From Siderastrea radians (Eukaryota > Cnidaria > Anthozoa > Scleractinia > Rhizangiidae): DNA of 64,000 bases. Below are positions 10,921 to 20,085 of this stretch, piece after piece. Within the stretch, counting starts at the first letter, position 1, and each line of letters begins with the position of its first letter. The notes beneath the pieces are model-generated. The model was not told where the DNA came from. It did not search any database and saw only the letters and a program-made list of their open reading frames with translations. The translations under genes and the position numbers were made by a program. The DNA is taken from positions 1 through 64,000 of the forward strand of contig CAXHKT010000125.1 in NCBI GenBank assembly GCA_964017195.1. The letters are read 5' to 3'.

Positions 10921-12183
10921 CTAGACGACAACAATTTCATTACCAATTTGTTTCAACACAAATTCTTGTTCATTCAAAACCGCGGCGAAGATTTCATAAT
11001 CTTGAGCGTTTGCAGGTTCGTTAAGTTTGTAATGAAAATAAAGGATTTGTGGGTCCCCTGTCAAACTTTCTTTGGCATTTCGTAAATCGAAGTATATAAT
11101 TGGGTAGAACTTCTCAAAGTTTGCGACTTGTAGCTGAACGCCGGTGTTGTAGTCGTTTTTTCTGTACCTGAAATTTATTAAATCCTTCAAAATTCTTAGT
11201 TTAAACTCATTATCGTATTCAATCTGAGGGTAAAAGTTTGTTCTGCATTGGAGGCTGCAAGTTTTCAATCTTGCTGAGTCATCACCATCGATATCAAATG
11301 TGTCAAAAATGTAGGGATTTTGTGCGTAACGATTTATTTTACGAGCTTGTTGAAAGAATACAAAGACATGTTTGGGGTTTTGTATTCCAGTACCAATCAT
11401 GAACATACCACTCTCGTCCTTTCTTTCACTCAAAGAAAAAATATTTTCTTTCAAGTATTTCCATTGGGTTGGTTTATAGAAATTTTCATTTACCAAGGTC
11501 TGTCCTTTACCAGTGAAATGTAATTGTGGAACCCATAATTCTAATTTGCGAACAACAATTCTTCGAGGTGTTCCATCATTTTGGTAAATCAATTCTCTAT
11601 CATCTTGTAAAGTAATAATAAACTCAAGTTGCATTGGCGGCAGCAGCCTGTCGGAAAGCCCTTCGAAAAAGGAGTATCTGTTTAAAGGAATTGTTGTCTG
11701 AACCATCTTTCCACCATGTGAAATAAGCACCCTTGATCTCATTCCAAGATTCGTCGCATTTGCATCAGTCGCTGTGGTTGCGTCAGTGTCAAGATACCAA
11801 AACTGATCTTTTGCCACGCTTCTTGAAAAATCATCAGAAAATTCAAGCAGATTTTTGATGAAAATGAATTTGTGGATATTACTCGCATAGTAAAGTTCTT
11901 TACCAGATGAGTTGATCCTCAAACTTTTAATCAATGAAAAAGAACCGTTTATCGGAGCTGATTCAGTGTCAGCGACAACATTACCTCCATTTGCTGTTGC
12001 TTCAAACTTGTAATCTACGCGGAAAAAGGCATTATACCAATCATAATAATTGTCCCTGTCCATCACCTTAAAAATGTAACCCTCTTTCTCTTGATTGTCA
12101 CCATTAGCAGGTAAGAGGATAGGGGTGGTTAAATTAAATTTGACATATTTTTCACTCTCGAGGTATGGTTGAACTCTGAACAT
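10921..12183 (-). CDS. Putative major capsid protein of the Polinton
   Basis: An intact 420-aa ORF starts with MFRVQPYL at 12183. It is the largest minus-strand frame of the element and is rich in beta-prone, aromatic segments without signal peptide or membrane spans. The size and position next to the smaller capsid gene match the double jelly-roll major capsid proteins described for Polintons, which build the shell around the packaged DNA. The fold itself cannot be seen by eye, so the assignment rests on length, composition and synteny. AATATAAAAG lies about 20 bases before the ATG. Confidence 0.65.
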   Translation of the reverse strand: MFRVQPYLESEKYVKFNLTTPILLPANGDNQEKEGYIFKVMDRDNYYDWYNAFFRVDYKFEATANGGNVVADTESAPINGSFSLIKSLRINSSGKELYYASNIHKFIFIKNLLEFSDDFSRSVAKDQFWYLDTDATTATDANATNLGMRSRVLISHGGKMVQTTIPLNRYSFFEGLSDRLLPPMQLEFIITLQDDRELIYQNDGTPRRIVVRKLELWVPQLHFTGKGQTLVNENFYKPTQWKYLKENIFSLSERKDESGMFMIGTGIQNPKHVFVFFQQARKINRYAQNPYIFDTFDIDGDDSARLKTCSLQCRTNFYPQIEYDNEFKLRILKDLINFRYRKNDYNTGVQLQVANFEKFYPIIYFDLRNAKESLTGDPQILYFHYKLNEPANAQDYEIFAAVLNEQEFVLKQIGNEIVVV

Positions 12184-12225
12184 AACAACAAGCTTTTATA
12201 TTAAAAGAAAAAAATTTTTTTGCGT

Positions 12226-12606
12226 TTAAATTTCATTTGCCAAAATTCGATTCAATTTTATCAGAGCCTCATCTGATTTTTTTGGTAGTTTATTTTGTAA
12301 AATGTTTGTAAGTTTATTTTGTGCATCCTGTGACAACGGTTTTTGTTTTTTTCGCTCTTGCAGTATTTTTCGTATTTGTTTCGAACCTTTTTCTACAGCA
12401 AGTTCACCAACTTTCTGACCCGCTTTTTCAGAGATTTTTTTTGCGGTTTTTTCGGCAGTTTTCTTTGCCACGTTCTTCACAGCGCCTTTAAATACTTTAC
12501 CAATTGTCATAAGGGTGTCACGTATCACACCCGACCCTTTATGTTTATATCGAAAAGTTCCGGTTTTTTCATCAAAAAATTTTGCCCACTCGCTCGGATG
12601 ATTCAT
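12226..12606 (-). CDS. Small Lys/Ala-rich amphipathic protein of the Polinton virion block
   Basis: A 126-aa ORF starts with MNHPSEWAKFFDEKTG. The middle is a long Lys/Ala/Glu helix (KKTAEKTAKKISEKAGQKVG) of strongly amphipathic character, with pI clearly basic. It lies between the two capsid genes and is preceded by GATATACAACC directly before the ATG. Basic amphipathic proteins in this place in adenoviruses and relatives are internal minor virion proteins. A similar job here is inference from position and composition only; the family is not recognised. Confidence 0.5.
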   Translation of the reverse strand: MNHPSEWAKFFDEKTGTFRYKHKGSGVIRDTLMTIGKVFKGAVKNVAKKTAEKTAKKISEKAGQKVGELAVEKGSKQIRKILQERKKQKPLSQDAQNKLTNILQNKLPKKSDEALIKLNRILANEI

Positions 12607-12631
12607 GGTTGTATATCAATGAAAATAAAAT

Positions 12632-13383
12632 TCATTCTTGTTTTATCATTAAATTAACCAAAATATCTATCCCGTTAAGATCCAGAGCACTACCAATTCC
12701 GTTAATAACTCTAATCCTTACCGAATCGATAATTTTTTTGTTCACAGGATGCCAATTGAGAATAAGCGGTTCTTTTTCAAATGGATAACTTACTCGAAGC
12801 ATGGCTGTTGAAAAAGTGTATATGACATCTCTTGGAACATTGTTTGATTCCCGGGTGATCAGATCACAGTGGATAAACACCCAATCAACACCTCTTGTTA
12901 TATCTGGTAGTTTTCTTCCGACACTATCTCCACTCAAAGTCACTTTTCCATAACCAATTAAATCAGAAAAAGATCCTTGAGATAAGTCAAGTTCATAATC
13001 ATCATGAATTAAAATGACAACTCTGTAAACCGTCATATCGAAATAAAAATTGAAAATGAAATTACTTTTTTCAACTTTTGGATCTACTCTACCGACGTGT
13101 TTCTGAATAAAATGGTTAATGTTTGCGTAATCATACATTCCATTTGGGAAAGTCAAAGTTTTCCAAGCTTGTTCCGTTTTTTTTCTCCAGCGAATTTTGT
13201 TATTATCATAAGCGGCATCTATATTATACCATGAATAACTCATTGATATATATTTCAATGCTGCTTGATATTTTTTTTTTAATCTAAATAAATTGGAGTT
13301 GGAAAATTAATTGTGAAATCATGTGGAACATCCTGGTCTCCATTTCTTTGGAGTTTTGCGAGTTTTGAGCTATTGGTGTATAT
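12632..13383 (-). pseudogene. Putative minor capsid (penton-type) protein of the Polinton, frameshifted
   Basis: The main frame (12632 to about 13258, about 208 aa) contains SYSWYNI, a basic KIRWRKK and FPNGMYDYANINHFIQ, the latter resembling the conserved front region of single jelly-roll minor capsid proteins in Polintons. Coding sense continues upstream of 13258: a second frame from about 13383 to 13280 reads NGDQDVPHDF... and runs into a run of ten As on the coding strand (13271-13280), after which the main frame begins. No ATG opens this N-terminal part; its first codons overlap the end of the preceding ORF. The gene is therefore broken by at least one homopolymer length change. Confidence 0.6.
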
Positions 13384-13985
13384 AATTAGAAATAATTTTT
13401 TTGTCTTGTTTTTTATCGATTGTGCCGAGTTCAACAAGTGAATCAAGAAGATATAATACCTGATTTTTTAGTTTCATTGAGCTATTTCCTGCTTTTATCG
13501 ATCCTAAGCTCAAATAAAGTCGTTTGATCAATTTTTCATCTTCATAATCAGTGATGCCACTTCCTTCAGTTTCCCAATCCTGTTCAGAAGAGTCCTCTTC
13601 ATCGTCAGAAAGTTCAAAAGCAGGTCTTCGGCTCATGACAGCTTTTTCCAAAGGGGTTGGAGTAGTTTCTCTTTTTTTGTGTGGGGGAGTGGGCTTCAGT
13701 CTATACTTCTCCGCCTGTAACTGTTTCTCAAAAACTGTTTTTGGTACCCCTCTTTTCCCATAAATTCCATCTCTTACTTTTTTGAGGTCCTCCATTGAAT
13801 AACCATATAATGGAGAATTTTTACTTTTTACTCTGTAATTGGGATCATTTCCAAATTTCGTAATCAGTTGATTAACTGTTTGCAATAGGGTTGATTCATG
13901 GGAATATTCTGTTTTAACCGGTTTCGACTTCCCCCACTCTTTACGTGTGGATTTTTTTCTTCCATCAGCGTTTGGGGTGGTGGTG

Positions 13986-14017
<32 letters not shown>

Positions 14018-14358
14018 ACAACTTCTTGATATGAGGGTGGTGGTGGTGATGGTGGTGGTGTTGGTGATGGTGCTGGTGTTGGCGCATCCGGTCTGAATTC
14101 ATCACCAAAAGGGTAAGTTTCGTCAAATTCATCCATTGTGTAATCAGGAACTTCCTGCTCTTCTTCTTCCTCTTCTACAGTGGCACTGCTCTTTTCATCA
14201 TCAAGTCTTTTTGTGATTGGTTTAAAAAACTCTTCTCCTGAAAGCTGACCAAACTCTTTGTTAATTTTATCCATTTTAAATTTTTGGTGAATTTCTTCTG
14301 TTTGTTTATCCAACAACGTTTTTTCTTCAGCCAATTGTTGCCATTTTTTCATTGACAT
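13370..14358 (-). pseudogene. Acidic, proline-rich scaffold-like Polinton protein with PPxY motif, probably frameshifted
   Basis: Two minus-strand frames overlap by 22 bp. The first (14358-13864, 164 aa) starts MSMKKWQQLAEEK, passes through a glutamate block, a Pro/Thr/Ser stretch ending PPPPSYQEVV, and a run of nine aspartates. The second (13885-13370, 171 aa) holds PLYGYSMEDLKKVRD and a second acidic patch. The last residues of the first frame look like out-of-frame sequence, whereas the second frame lacks an ATG at its front (TTG), so one protein of about 330 residues broken near 13890 is more likely than two genes. PPSY fits the PPxY late-domain pattern. A scaffold or assembly role is inferred from composition and position. 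Confidence 0.5.
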
Positions 14359-14392
14359 ATTTCCAACGTTAATATATAGAAGCGAAAAAAAA

Positions 14393-14710
14393 ATGAAGAT
14401 TCCAAATTATGACCCAGGTTCTTCCAAGAGTGACTACAAACAAGGTCACCCTTGCATGCCAGCAGATGTTTTTCGGATGTTAATTTGTGGACCCAGTAAT
14501 TCTGGTAAAACAAACACATTACTGCATATGCTTTATGAGTTGTTAGAGTAGAAGTTGTTAGAATTTCCTTGGAAACCGCGGTCATTTTATGACCGCCGTT
14601 GTCAAGAGGGTAAAACTCCTTGGAAACCGCGGTCATTCTATGACCGCCGTCGTCAAGAGACTGTAGCTTTCTATTTTTGTATAACTTTAGTTTGTTTATA
14701 TTTTCAATAA
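14393..14710 (+). pseudogene. Remnant of the Polinton packaging ATPase (Walker A only)
   Basis: An ATG at 14393 opens a 52-residue frame with CGPSNSGKTNT at residues 32-42, a P-loop in the setting typical of FtsK/HerA-type packaging ATPases of Polintons. A TAG at 14549-14551 ends it, but the same frame is then open to a TAA at 14708-14710. That downstream part is made of two 51-bp repeats. Walker B and the rest of the roughly 200-250 residue ATPase are absent, so most of the gene has been deleted. Loss of this enzyme would stop genome packaging. It diverges from the scaffold-like gene over 34 bp holding a shared TATATA. Confidence 0.72.
14567..14659 (+). repeat. Two 51-bp direct repeats, each with a hairpin
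   Basis: CCTTGGAAACCGCGGTCATT begins at 14567 and again at 14618. Forty-two of each 51 bases are nearly identical. Each copy contains GCGGTCAT-TTT-ATGACCGC (or TCT in the loop), an 8-bp perfect stem. The unit is 17 codons long, so the frame of the ATPase remnant is kept through both copies. Confidence 0.85.
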
Positions 14711-14870
14711 AAATCCTTATTAAAATATGTATATTCATTGTGTCCTGTTTTTTCCTTTGCTTTTTTTGTGTTTATCTTATTTTCTTCTTTTTTGTGCGCT
14801 GGGTGGTTTAATTTAGGTCGAGCAGAAAAGCACATGCTATTAAACAAATATATACCAATTGTATATTACA

Positions 14871-15245
14871 ATGGATGTCTACACAGATCAACACACGATC
14901 TCACAAGAAGATTTCCTATCAAAAGATGCGTTATTTAATGTATCAGATTTCTCTGATGAAGAAGAATGGCCAACAGAAGAAAGTTTTGAAATTATTGAAA
15001 TTTTAAAATGGAGAGATATTTCTGATGGAATATACAGAATACTAAACGTTACACCCCGAAAAGGTAAATTTGGGGATTCAGCTATTTTAACTTTAAAAGC
15101 AAAAAATGGTGATGATTTTCGTGCATGGGCTCCAAAACGTCTTGTTGAAGATCTTGTATTTTATCCTTATCGATTTGTTAAAAAAATGGGTATAGAAATG
15201 TCTGATGAAGGAAATGAATATTTTGTTTATAGATTAAAAAAATAA
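14871..15245 (+). CDS. Conserved small Polinton protein, possible OB-fold ssDNA-binding protein
   Basis: A 124-aa ORF from the ATG at 14871 (TATATTACA directly before it). The first 40 residues are acidic; the rest is a compact beta-rich domain (WRDISDGIYRILNVTPRKG, ILTLKAKNGDDFRAWAPKRL). The pattern of short strands with GxxxILTL and a basic edge is reminiscent of OB folds, which would suit a single-stranded DNA-binding protein for protein-primed replication. This is a guess from pattern, not a recognised signature. The frame is intact. It faces the next ORF tail-to-tail with 1 bp between them. Confidence 0.5.
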   Translation: MDVYTDQHTISQEDFLSKDALFNVSDFSDEEEWPTEESFEIIEILKWRDISDGIYRILNVTPRKGKFGDSAILTLKAKNGDDFRAWAPKRLVEDLVFYPYRFVKKMGIEMSDEGNEYFVYRLKK

Positions 15246-15246
15246 A

Positions 15247-15603
15247 TTAATGATTATGATAAACTTCTTCAAACAAATCAGTGCAATATTTGACTAAAGT
15301 TATATCAAGTATTGGAACTGGAGTGGTAATTTCATGTAAGATTTCTTCTTGTTTATAACAAGGGTAACAACACCCTCCCTGACAACAGTGCATATAAGCT
15401 ACGCACACCAGAATATGCACAAGCCGCTCCATTTCAGGACAGAAAGGTTGTATTAAAAACTCCTCGTGAACCAGGTTCCAACCTAAAGCCGCTCGCTCTT
15501 TCAGTTTTATGTCGAGGTAATGTTTGTAAATTATCTCACGTAACTCTAGTGGTAGGTTTTGGATTGCTTCCGTAATCTGACAGTTGTTGAATCCGTCAGC
15601 CAT
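15247..15603 (-). CDS. Cys-rich accessory protein next to the right TIR
   Basis: A 118-aa ORF from MADGFNNCQITEAIQ (ATG at 15603). The open frame extends back into the inverted repeat, but those codons are repeat sequence also found at the left end, so the internal ATG is preferred. The N-terminal helix LPLELREIIYKHYLDIKL has an F-box-like rhythm, and the second half has a Cys cluster (HCCQGGCCYPCYK). The family is not one I can name. It would be an accessory gene of the element; ubiquitin-ligase adaptor or metal binding are possibilities only. Confidence 0.5.
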   Translation of the reverse strand: MADGFNNCQITEAIQNLPLELREIIYKHYLDIKLKERAALGWNLVHEEFLIQPFCPEMERLVHILVCVAYMHCCQGGCCYPCYKQEEILHEITTPVPILDITLVKYCTDLFEEVYHNH

Positions 15604-15664
15604 CAAATTTAACTCATAAATATCTAAACAGATTAAAAAAATATTTTTTTTCATTCGTATTCGG

Positions 15665-15858
15665 CTTTTCCACCTTTTCCACCAATATAAAACCTGTTTT
15701 TGTGTTATCGGTGTAAAAACGGATATAGAGCTCTCATTTATAAAACTTTCCTCTTTCACCAATGTGGAAAAATTGTTTTATACGCGAGTGGTTTAAAAAC
15801 TTGAAATAAATCTTCTAATATATAAACGGTGACAGAACTCCTATCTTACTATACTACT
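15665..15858 (-). repeat. Polinton right terminal inverted repeat
   Basis: Reverse complement of 3589-3780. It ends ...CTATCTTACTATACTACT. Both arms contain the TGAGAGCTCTATATCCG segment. Confidence 0.9.
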
Positions 15859-18046
15859 CACCTTGTCATGTCCAAGTCAAGAGTGGCTCCACAAAGACCG
15901 TGTCGTTGCCAAGATTAGAGCTACTTGCGGCTGTTCTTAATGCAAGATTGCTGAAATTCGTTGCAGAATCCCTAACACTCAAAATAGACCGAGTAGTGTG
16001 CTGGACCGACAGCACGGTGACTCTTCAGTGGATCAGAGGTTCAAGTTGCCAGTGGAAGACATTCGTAGCGAATCGTGTTGCTGAGATTCAGTCCACATGG
16101 GGCCCACATGACTGGAGACACTGTTCAGGGGAGGACAATCCCGCCGACTTGTTGACCCGTGGGTTGCCCGCAAAGGCCTTAGCTGAGAATAACTTGTGGT
16201 GGAGTGGACCAAGTTGGTTGACGCTTTCATGCTTGCCTGATCAACTGCAACTACCCAGTGAACTAACAGAGTCTGTCGAGAAGGAGAGAAAACACGAAGA
16301 GACAAAAACATGCGCAGCGATTGCCATAGAACCAGTGATTGATGCGTCTCGATACGAGAAGTGGCTGACCCTCATTCAAGTAACAGCATATGTGCTGCGA
16401 TGTGTTGCAGTTTTCAACTCCGGGGCAAGTTCAGGTTCCAAAGAACTGTCAGTTGAGGAGCTGCGGAATGCCAAGTTGAGCTGGTATCGGCAGATACAGA
16501 GGGACGTGTACCAAGTGGAGTATGAACAGCTAAAGGCGAACCATCCTCTACCAAATACCAGTGCTATACTGAAGTTGGATCCTTACTACGACAAGAAAGA
16601 TCAGTTGCTGCGGGTAGGAGGGAGACTGCAGTACTCGGACTTACCAGAGGGTACTAAACATCCAATTATCCTGCCGCAAGGGCATCCAGTGGTTGAAAAG
16701 ATCATACAGAGTGCGCACAATGAGCTGCTTCATGCTGGACCCGAGAGTACCCTTTCGGTTCTACGACAAGAGATTTGGCTAACAAAAGGACGTCGGGAAG
16801 TTAAGAGAGTCCTAGAAAGGTGCCTTGTTTGCCAACGTCAACGTGTCGGCGCATGTTCACAGAAAATGGCGCTGTTGCCATCGGAAAGGGTGTCGTTGTC
16901 TCCATCCTTTACTCATCTCGGGATAGACTTTGCTGGGCCGTTGTTTGTACGAGGGAGTCCCACCTCAGAGAAAGCTTACGTTTGCATCTTCACGTGCGCT
17001 TCTTCTCGTATGACTCACTCAGAGCTTACAAGTGATTTGTCAACCAACGAATTCTTCCAAGCCTTAATTCGTGTGATCAGTAGAAGAGGGCTTTGTAGCA
17101 CCATTTGGTCTGACAATGCTAAGACTTTCAAGTGTGTTGACCGCGAAATTCAACGGCTGTTCACGCCAGAGTCATCAACCAGTAAGCAACTGTGGGACAA
17201 AATCGATCAGGAAGAGCTTCAGGCCAAGTTGACTTTCAAGGGAATCAAATGGAAGTTTATTGTCGAGCGCTCCCCGTGGCGAGGTGGCTGGTGGGAAAGG
17301 CTGGTGCGTTCTGTGAAGGAACCTCTTTGTAAAGTCCTGGGCAAAGCCTTGTTGTCCTATCAAGAGTTAGCCACAGTCCTTACCAGAATTGAAGCTGTTA
17401 TTAATTCGAGGCCGCTCACAACAGTAAGTCACGATGTTAGAGATCTGACGCCCATAACTCCAGCTCATCTTGCACTCGGAAAATCACTGTTTAACTTACC
17501 CGACATTCCAGACGAAGATTCAGTGAATGAAAGCGCAACGAGACAGCGCTATCTATATCAGAGAAGCTTGTTAACCACTTCTGGAAACGCTGGAGAGGAG
17601 AATACCTGCATCAGTTATCCATTCGACAGAAATGGATGGATGAACAACCAGCTCTCAAGGTCGGAGATATCGTACTGATTTCTGAAGACAATGCACCAAG
17701 AGGAAAGTGGCCGATGGGACGAGTTGACAGATTGTTCCCCGGAAGGGATGGCCTTATCCGCACCGTAACCTTGAAGACACAGAGAGGACTTTTAAGGAGA
17801 CCTGTTCAGAGGCTGCATCGCCTAGAAGCAAGTAGTACTCAGTTTGCAAGTGGTGAATTCGACGACAGTGGCCCTAACGGTGGGGAGTCGTCCGCTATTA
17901 GGAAGGTCAAGAAGAAGGTGAAGAAGAAGCAAGCTGTGAAGAAACCAGCTCCGAGTCTCCAACGGTATTGGAGAGGTGGAGAGGATGTTCGGGCCAGGAC
18001 CCGAAGTGGGAGAACAACTCGACCCCCTGTGCGACTGGACTTGTAG
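15859..18046 (+). pseudogene. BEL/Pao RNase H C-terminus and integrase (3' part, disrupted)
   Basis: The frame resumes after the Polinton duplication, with a 1-base loss near 15890. RNase H continues with LPRLELLAAVL and CWTDSTVTLQWI. The integrase has a zinc-binding region (HNELLHAG ... CLVCQRQ, about 16710-16840) and the DDE core: D in GIDFAGPL (about 16923), D in WSDNAKTFK (about 17108) and E in GGWWERLVRS (about 17290). A frame change near 17600 moves the last 135 codons (VGDIVLISEDNAPRG..., the BEL C-terminal domain) into another frame that ends at 18046. The layout matches the intact copy at 45.0-46.1 kb, though the sequences are clearly different families. Confidence 0.85.
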
Positions 18047-18173
18047 TTAAACCATTCCTCCCTGGACATTCGTTGTGTTAATATTATGGGATGTATGAAC
18101 ATGTGCTTTTGTCGTCGAAAACCCCTCGTAGTGAAGATTGTAATTTGTTCGCGACGCAGCGTATTAAGGGGAT

Positions 18174-18483
18174 TGTTTACGGATAGATTGCGGAAAAGCT
18201 GATCTTTGAGTTGGAACTAAACAAATGATAACATAATGAATGACACGATTTATGCAAATAAGGTCACGTGACTATCTACGGCCACATCATCGAAAAAAAG
18301 CTATGAAAAAAGATGGCACCACTTTATACCAACAGTCATTCAACTTTGTCGCTACTAAATAAGTCATCACGTCAGCGACGAAAGATCTGTGCCCGGACTT
18401 TGTGAAATATTTCATTACTTTTGTAAATAAACGCCGTCTTGTACTAGTTCCCAGTCCCCTCATGGAATTGTTTTCTTATTTCA
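18174..18483 (+). repeat. Candidate 3' LTR of BEL element 1
   Basis: A purine run (TTAAGGGGA) precedes TGTTTACGGATAG, comparable to the purine tract plus TGTCACGGATT at the 3' LTR of BEL element 2. AATAAA lies at about 18427 and a possible TTTCA end at about 18483. There is no second copy in the window, so both edges are uncertain. Confidence 0.4.
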
Positions 18484-19150
18484 GGATTTTATGTTAATTT
18501 TTCTTCAAAGGCCCGGCCACAGAATTAACATTATTTAGATGATTGCAGCCTCCAGAAAATTATGAAAAGTGGTGCCATTTTGCCTAAAAGGTTTTTGAGC
18601 TAAAAATAGCCTTAATTGGTCGCGTGACAATATGTGATCCTAAAAACATTTAAAGGGACTATGTCACGCTATTTTAGCATCTTTTTAAAAGGCTAAAAGT
18701 GTCTTCGCTTCAATTGAATTCCAAAATAATGGTCTAGTTTTGTTATTGAAGACTATCTTACGGCACTGAAACTATTTCCTGTCATCTGTTGCTACCGATG
18801 GCAAGGATGGAAATGGATTGAAACTTGAAAAATTAGGCCAATTTTTTCAAGTTCTGATGCTATGTTCTTCATAATCACCAAAAAAAATTATTGTGGTTAG
18901 CTGGCACTAATAAATTCATTTGATATCTTCTTCATAGTATTACAGGAGCACTTTGTGTATGAGTAAAGGCACTAGGTAATGATTTTAGCACAGAATTGAC
19001 CTTAACTAGCAAAATCCTCGTGACGTAGCCCTTTAAGGTTCTTCAACTTTCAGCTTGTAAGTGGATCCTCATCTTACTCCGCTTTCTGTTAAATTCATCA
19101 ACAGATAGACCACCCCCTTACTTTTTTGTGAAATCACTGGAGGACCCATG
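18484..19150. other. Non-coding spacer, nothing recognised
   Basis: AT-rich sequence with no convincing ORF, RNA gene or repeat that I can see between the BEL 3' end and the 106-bp repeat array. Confidence 0.5.
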
Positions 19151-19189
19151 CCTTAATTGTCTCGAGAGAATGAAAAGTTAGAACCACCT

Positions 19190-20085
19190 TGTACAGCATA
19201 ACAAAGCTCACCGGAGGAAAGTATCGCTCAGTAGCTGTCTTTTGAGAGGTCACTCTTTAGAATTCTATCCACAAACTCAAAAGTGAGAACCAGCTTGTAC
19301 AGCATACTTAGCTTTCATTTGAATGGTCACACTTTGGGATTTTATTCACAGACTGAAAAGTTAGAGCCACCTTGTACAGCAACATCACCAGCAGCACAGG
19401 AAAGTACTGCCCAGTAGCTTTCATTTGAATGGTCACACTTTGGGATTTTATTCACAGACTGAAAAGTTAGAGCCACCTTGTACAGCAACATCACCAGCAG
19501 CACAGGAAAGTACTGCCCAGTAGCTTTCATTTGAATGGTCACACTTTGGGATTTTATTCACAGACTGAAAAGTTAGAGCCACCTTGTACAGCAACATCAC
19601 CAGCAGCACAGGAAAGTACTGCCCAGTAGCTTTCATTTGAATGGTCACACTTTGGGATTTTATTCACAGGCTGAAAAGTTAGAGCCACCTTGCACAGCAA
19701 CATCACCAGCAGCACAGGAAAGTACTGCCCAGTAGCTTTCATTTGAATGGTCACACTAAAGGATTTCATCCACAAACGCAAAAGGTAGAACTATTTTTTA
19801 CAGCATAATAAACGGCATCACAGGAAAGTACTGCTCAGTAGCTTTATTTTTGAATGGTCACACTTTAGGATTTTATCCACACACTCAAAAGCTAGAGCCA
19901 CATTGAACAACACAATAAAACAGCACCACAGGAAAGTACTGCTCAGTAGCTTTCATTTGAATGGTCACACTTCAGGATTTTTTCTCAGACACAAAAGTTA
20001 GAACCACCTTGCACAGCATAATAAACGTCACCAGAGGAAAGTATTCCTCAGTAGGCTTCTTTTGAATGGTCAAACTTTAGGATTA
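19190..20085 (+). repeat. 106-bp tandem repeat array (about 8 copies)
   Basis: Units contain TTTGAATGGTCACACTTTGG and a CCTTGTACAGCA segment and recur every 106 bp. Central copies (about 19310-19740) are almost identical, while outer copies are increasingly divergent and vary slightly in length. The minus-strand frames across it repeat with the same period and are by-products. Confidence 0.88.

Larger units (their letters stand above)
3589..15858. mobile_element. Polinton/Maverick, 12.27 kb, inserted in BEL element 1
   Basis: The ends are inverted repeats of about 190 bp (AGTAGTATAG... and ...CTATACTACT), with the AG/CT termini usual for Polintons. The flanks carry TCACCT at 3583-3588 and again at 15858-15863, with the last T shared with the right terminus. 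A 6-bp duplication is the Polinton norm. Inside are protein-primed PolB, a retroviral-type integrase, a cysteine protease, two capsid genes and the start of a packaging ATPase, which together define the class. Genes lie on both strands: polymerase, zinc-ribbon, ATPase remnant and a small ORF on plus; integrase, PLA2-like, protease and virion genes on minus. Several genes carry lesions, so the copy is probably not autonomous. Confidence 0.93.
1..18483 (+). mobile_element. BEL/Pao LTR retrotransposon 1 (decayed, split by a Polinton)
   Basis: A gag-protease-RT-RNase H-integrase order typical of BEL/Pao runs from the window edge to 3588 and resumes at 15859. The 5' LTR lies outside the window. 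The RNase H coding stops at the Polinton insertion and picks up on the far side, so these are one element in two halves. Several frameshifts and stops (near 750, 2190, 2709, 3030, 3380, 15890 and 17600) show that it is dead. The 3' boundary is uncertain because no second LTR is available for comparison. Confidence 0.85.

Noticed and set aside
13233..13250. TATATATCA before ATG at the minor capsid gene as a start signal
   Set aside because: Coding sense continues upstream of this ATG, so the word is probably part of the coding region.
14349..14738. 129-aa minus-strand ORF across the ATPase remnant
   Set aside because: It is the reverse strand of the 51-bp repeats and the P-loop gene; its repeated GGHRMTAVSKE segments mirror the repeat and no domain is visible.
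19342..19781. Three similar minus-strand ORFs of 66-75 aa
   Set aside because: They recur every 106 bp with the tandem repeat and have no coding support.
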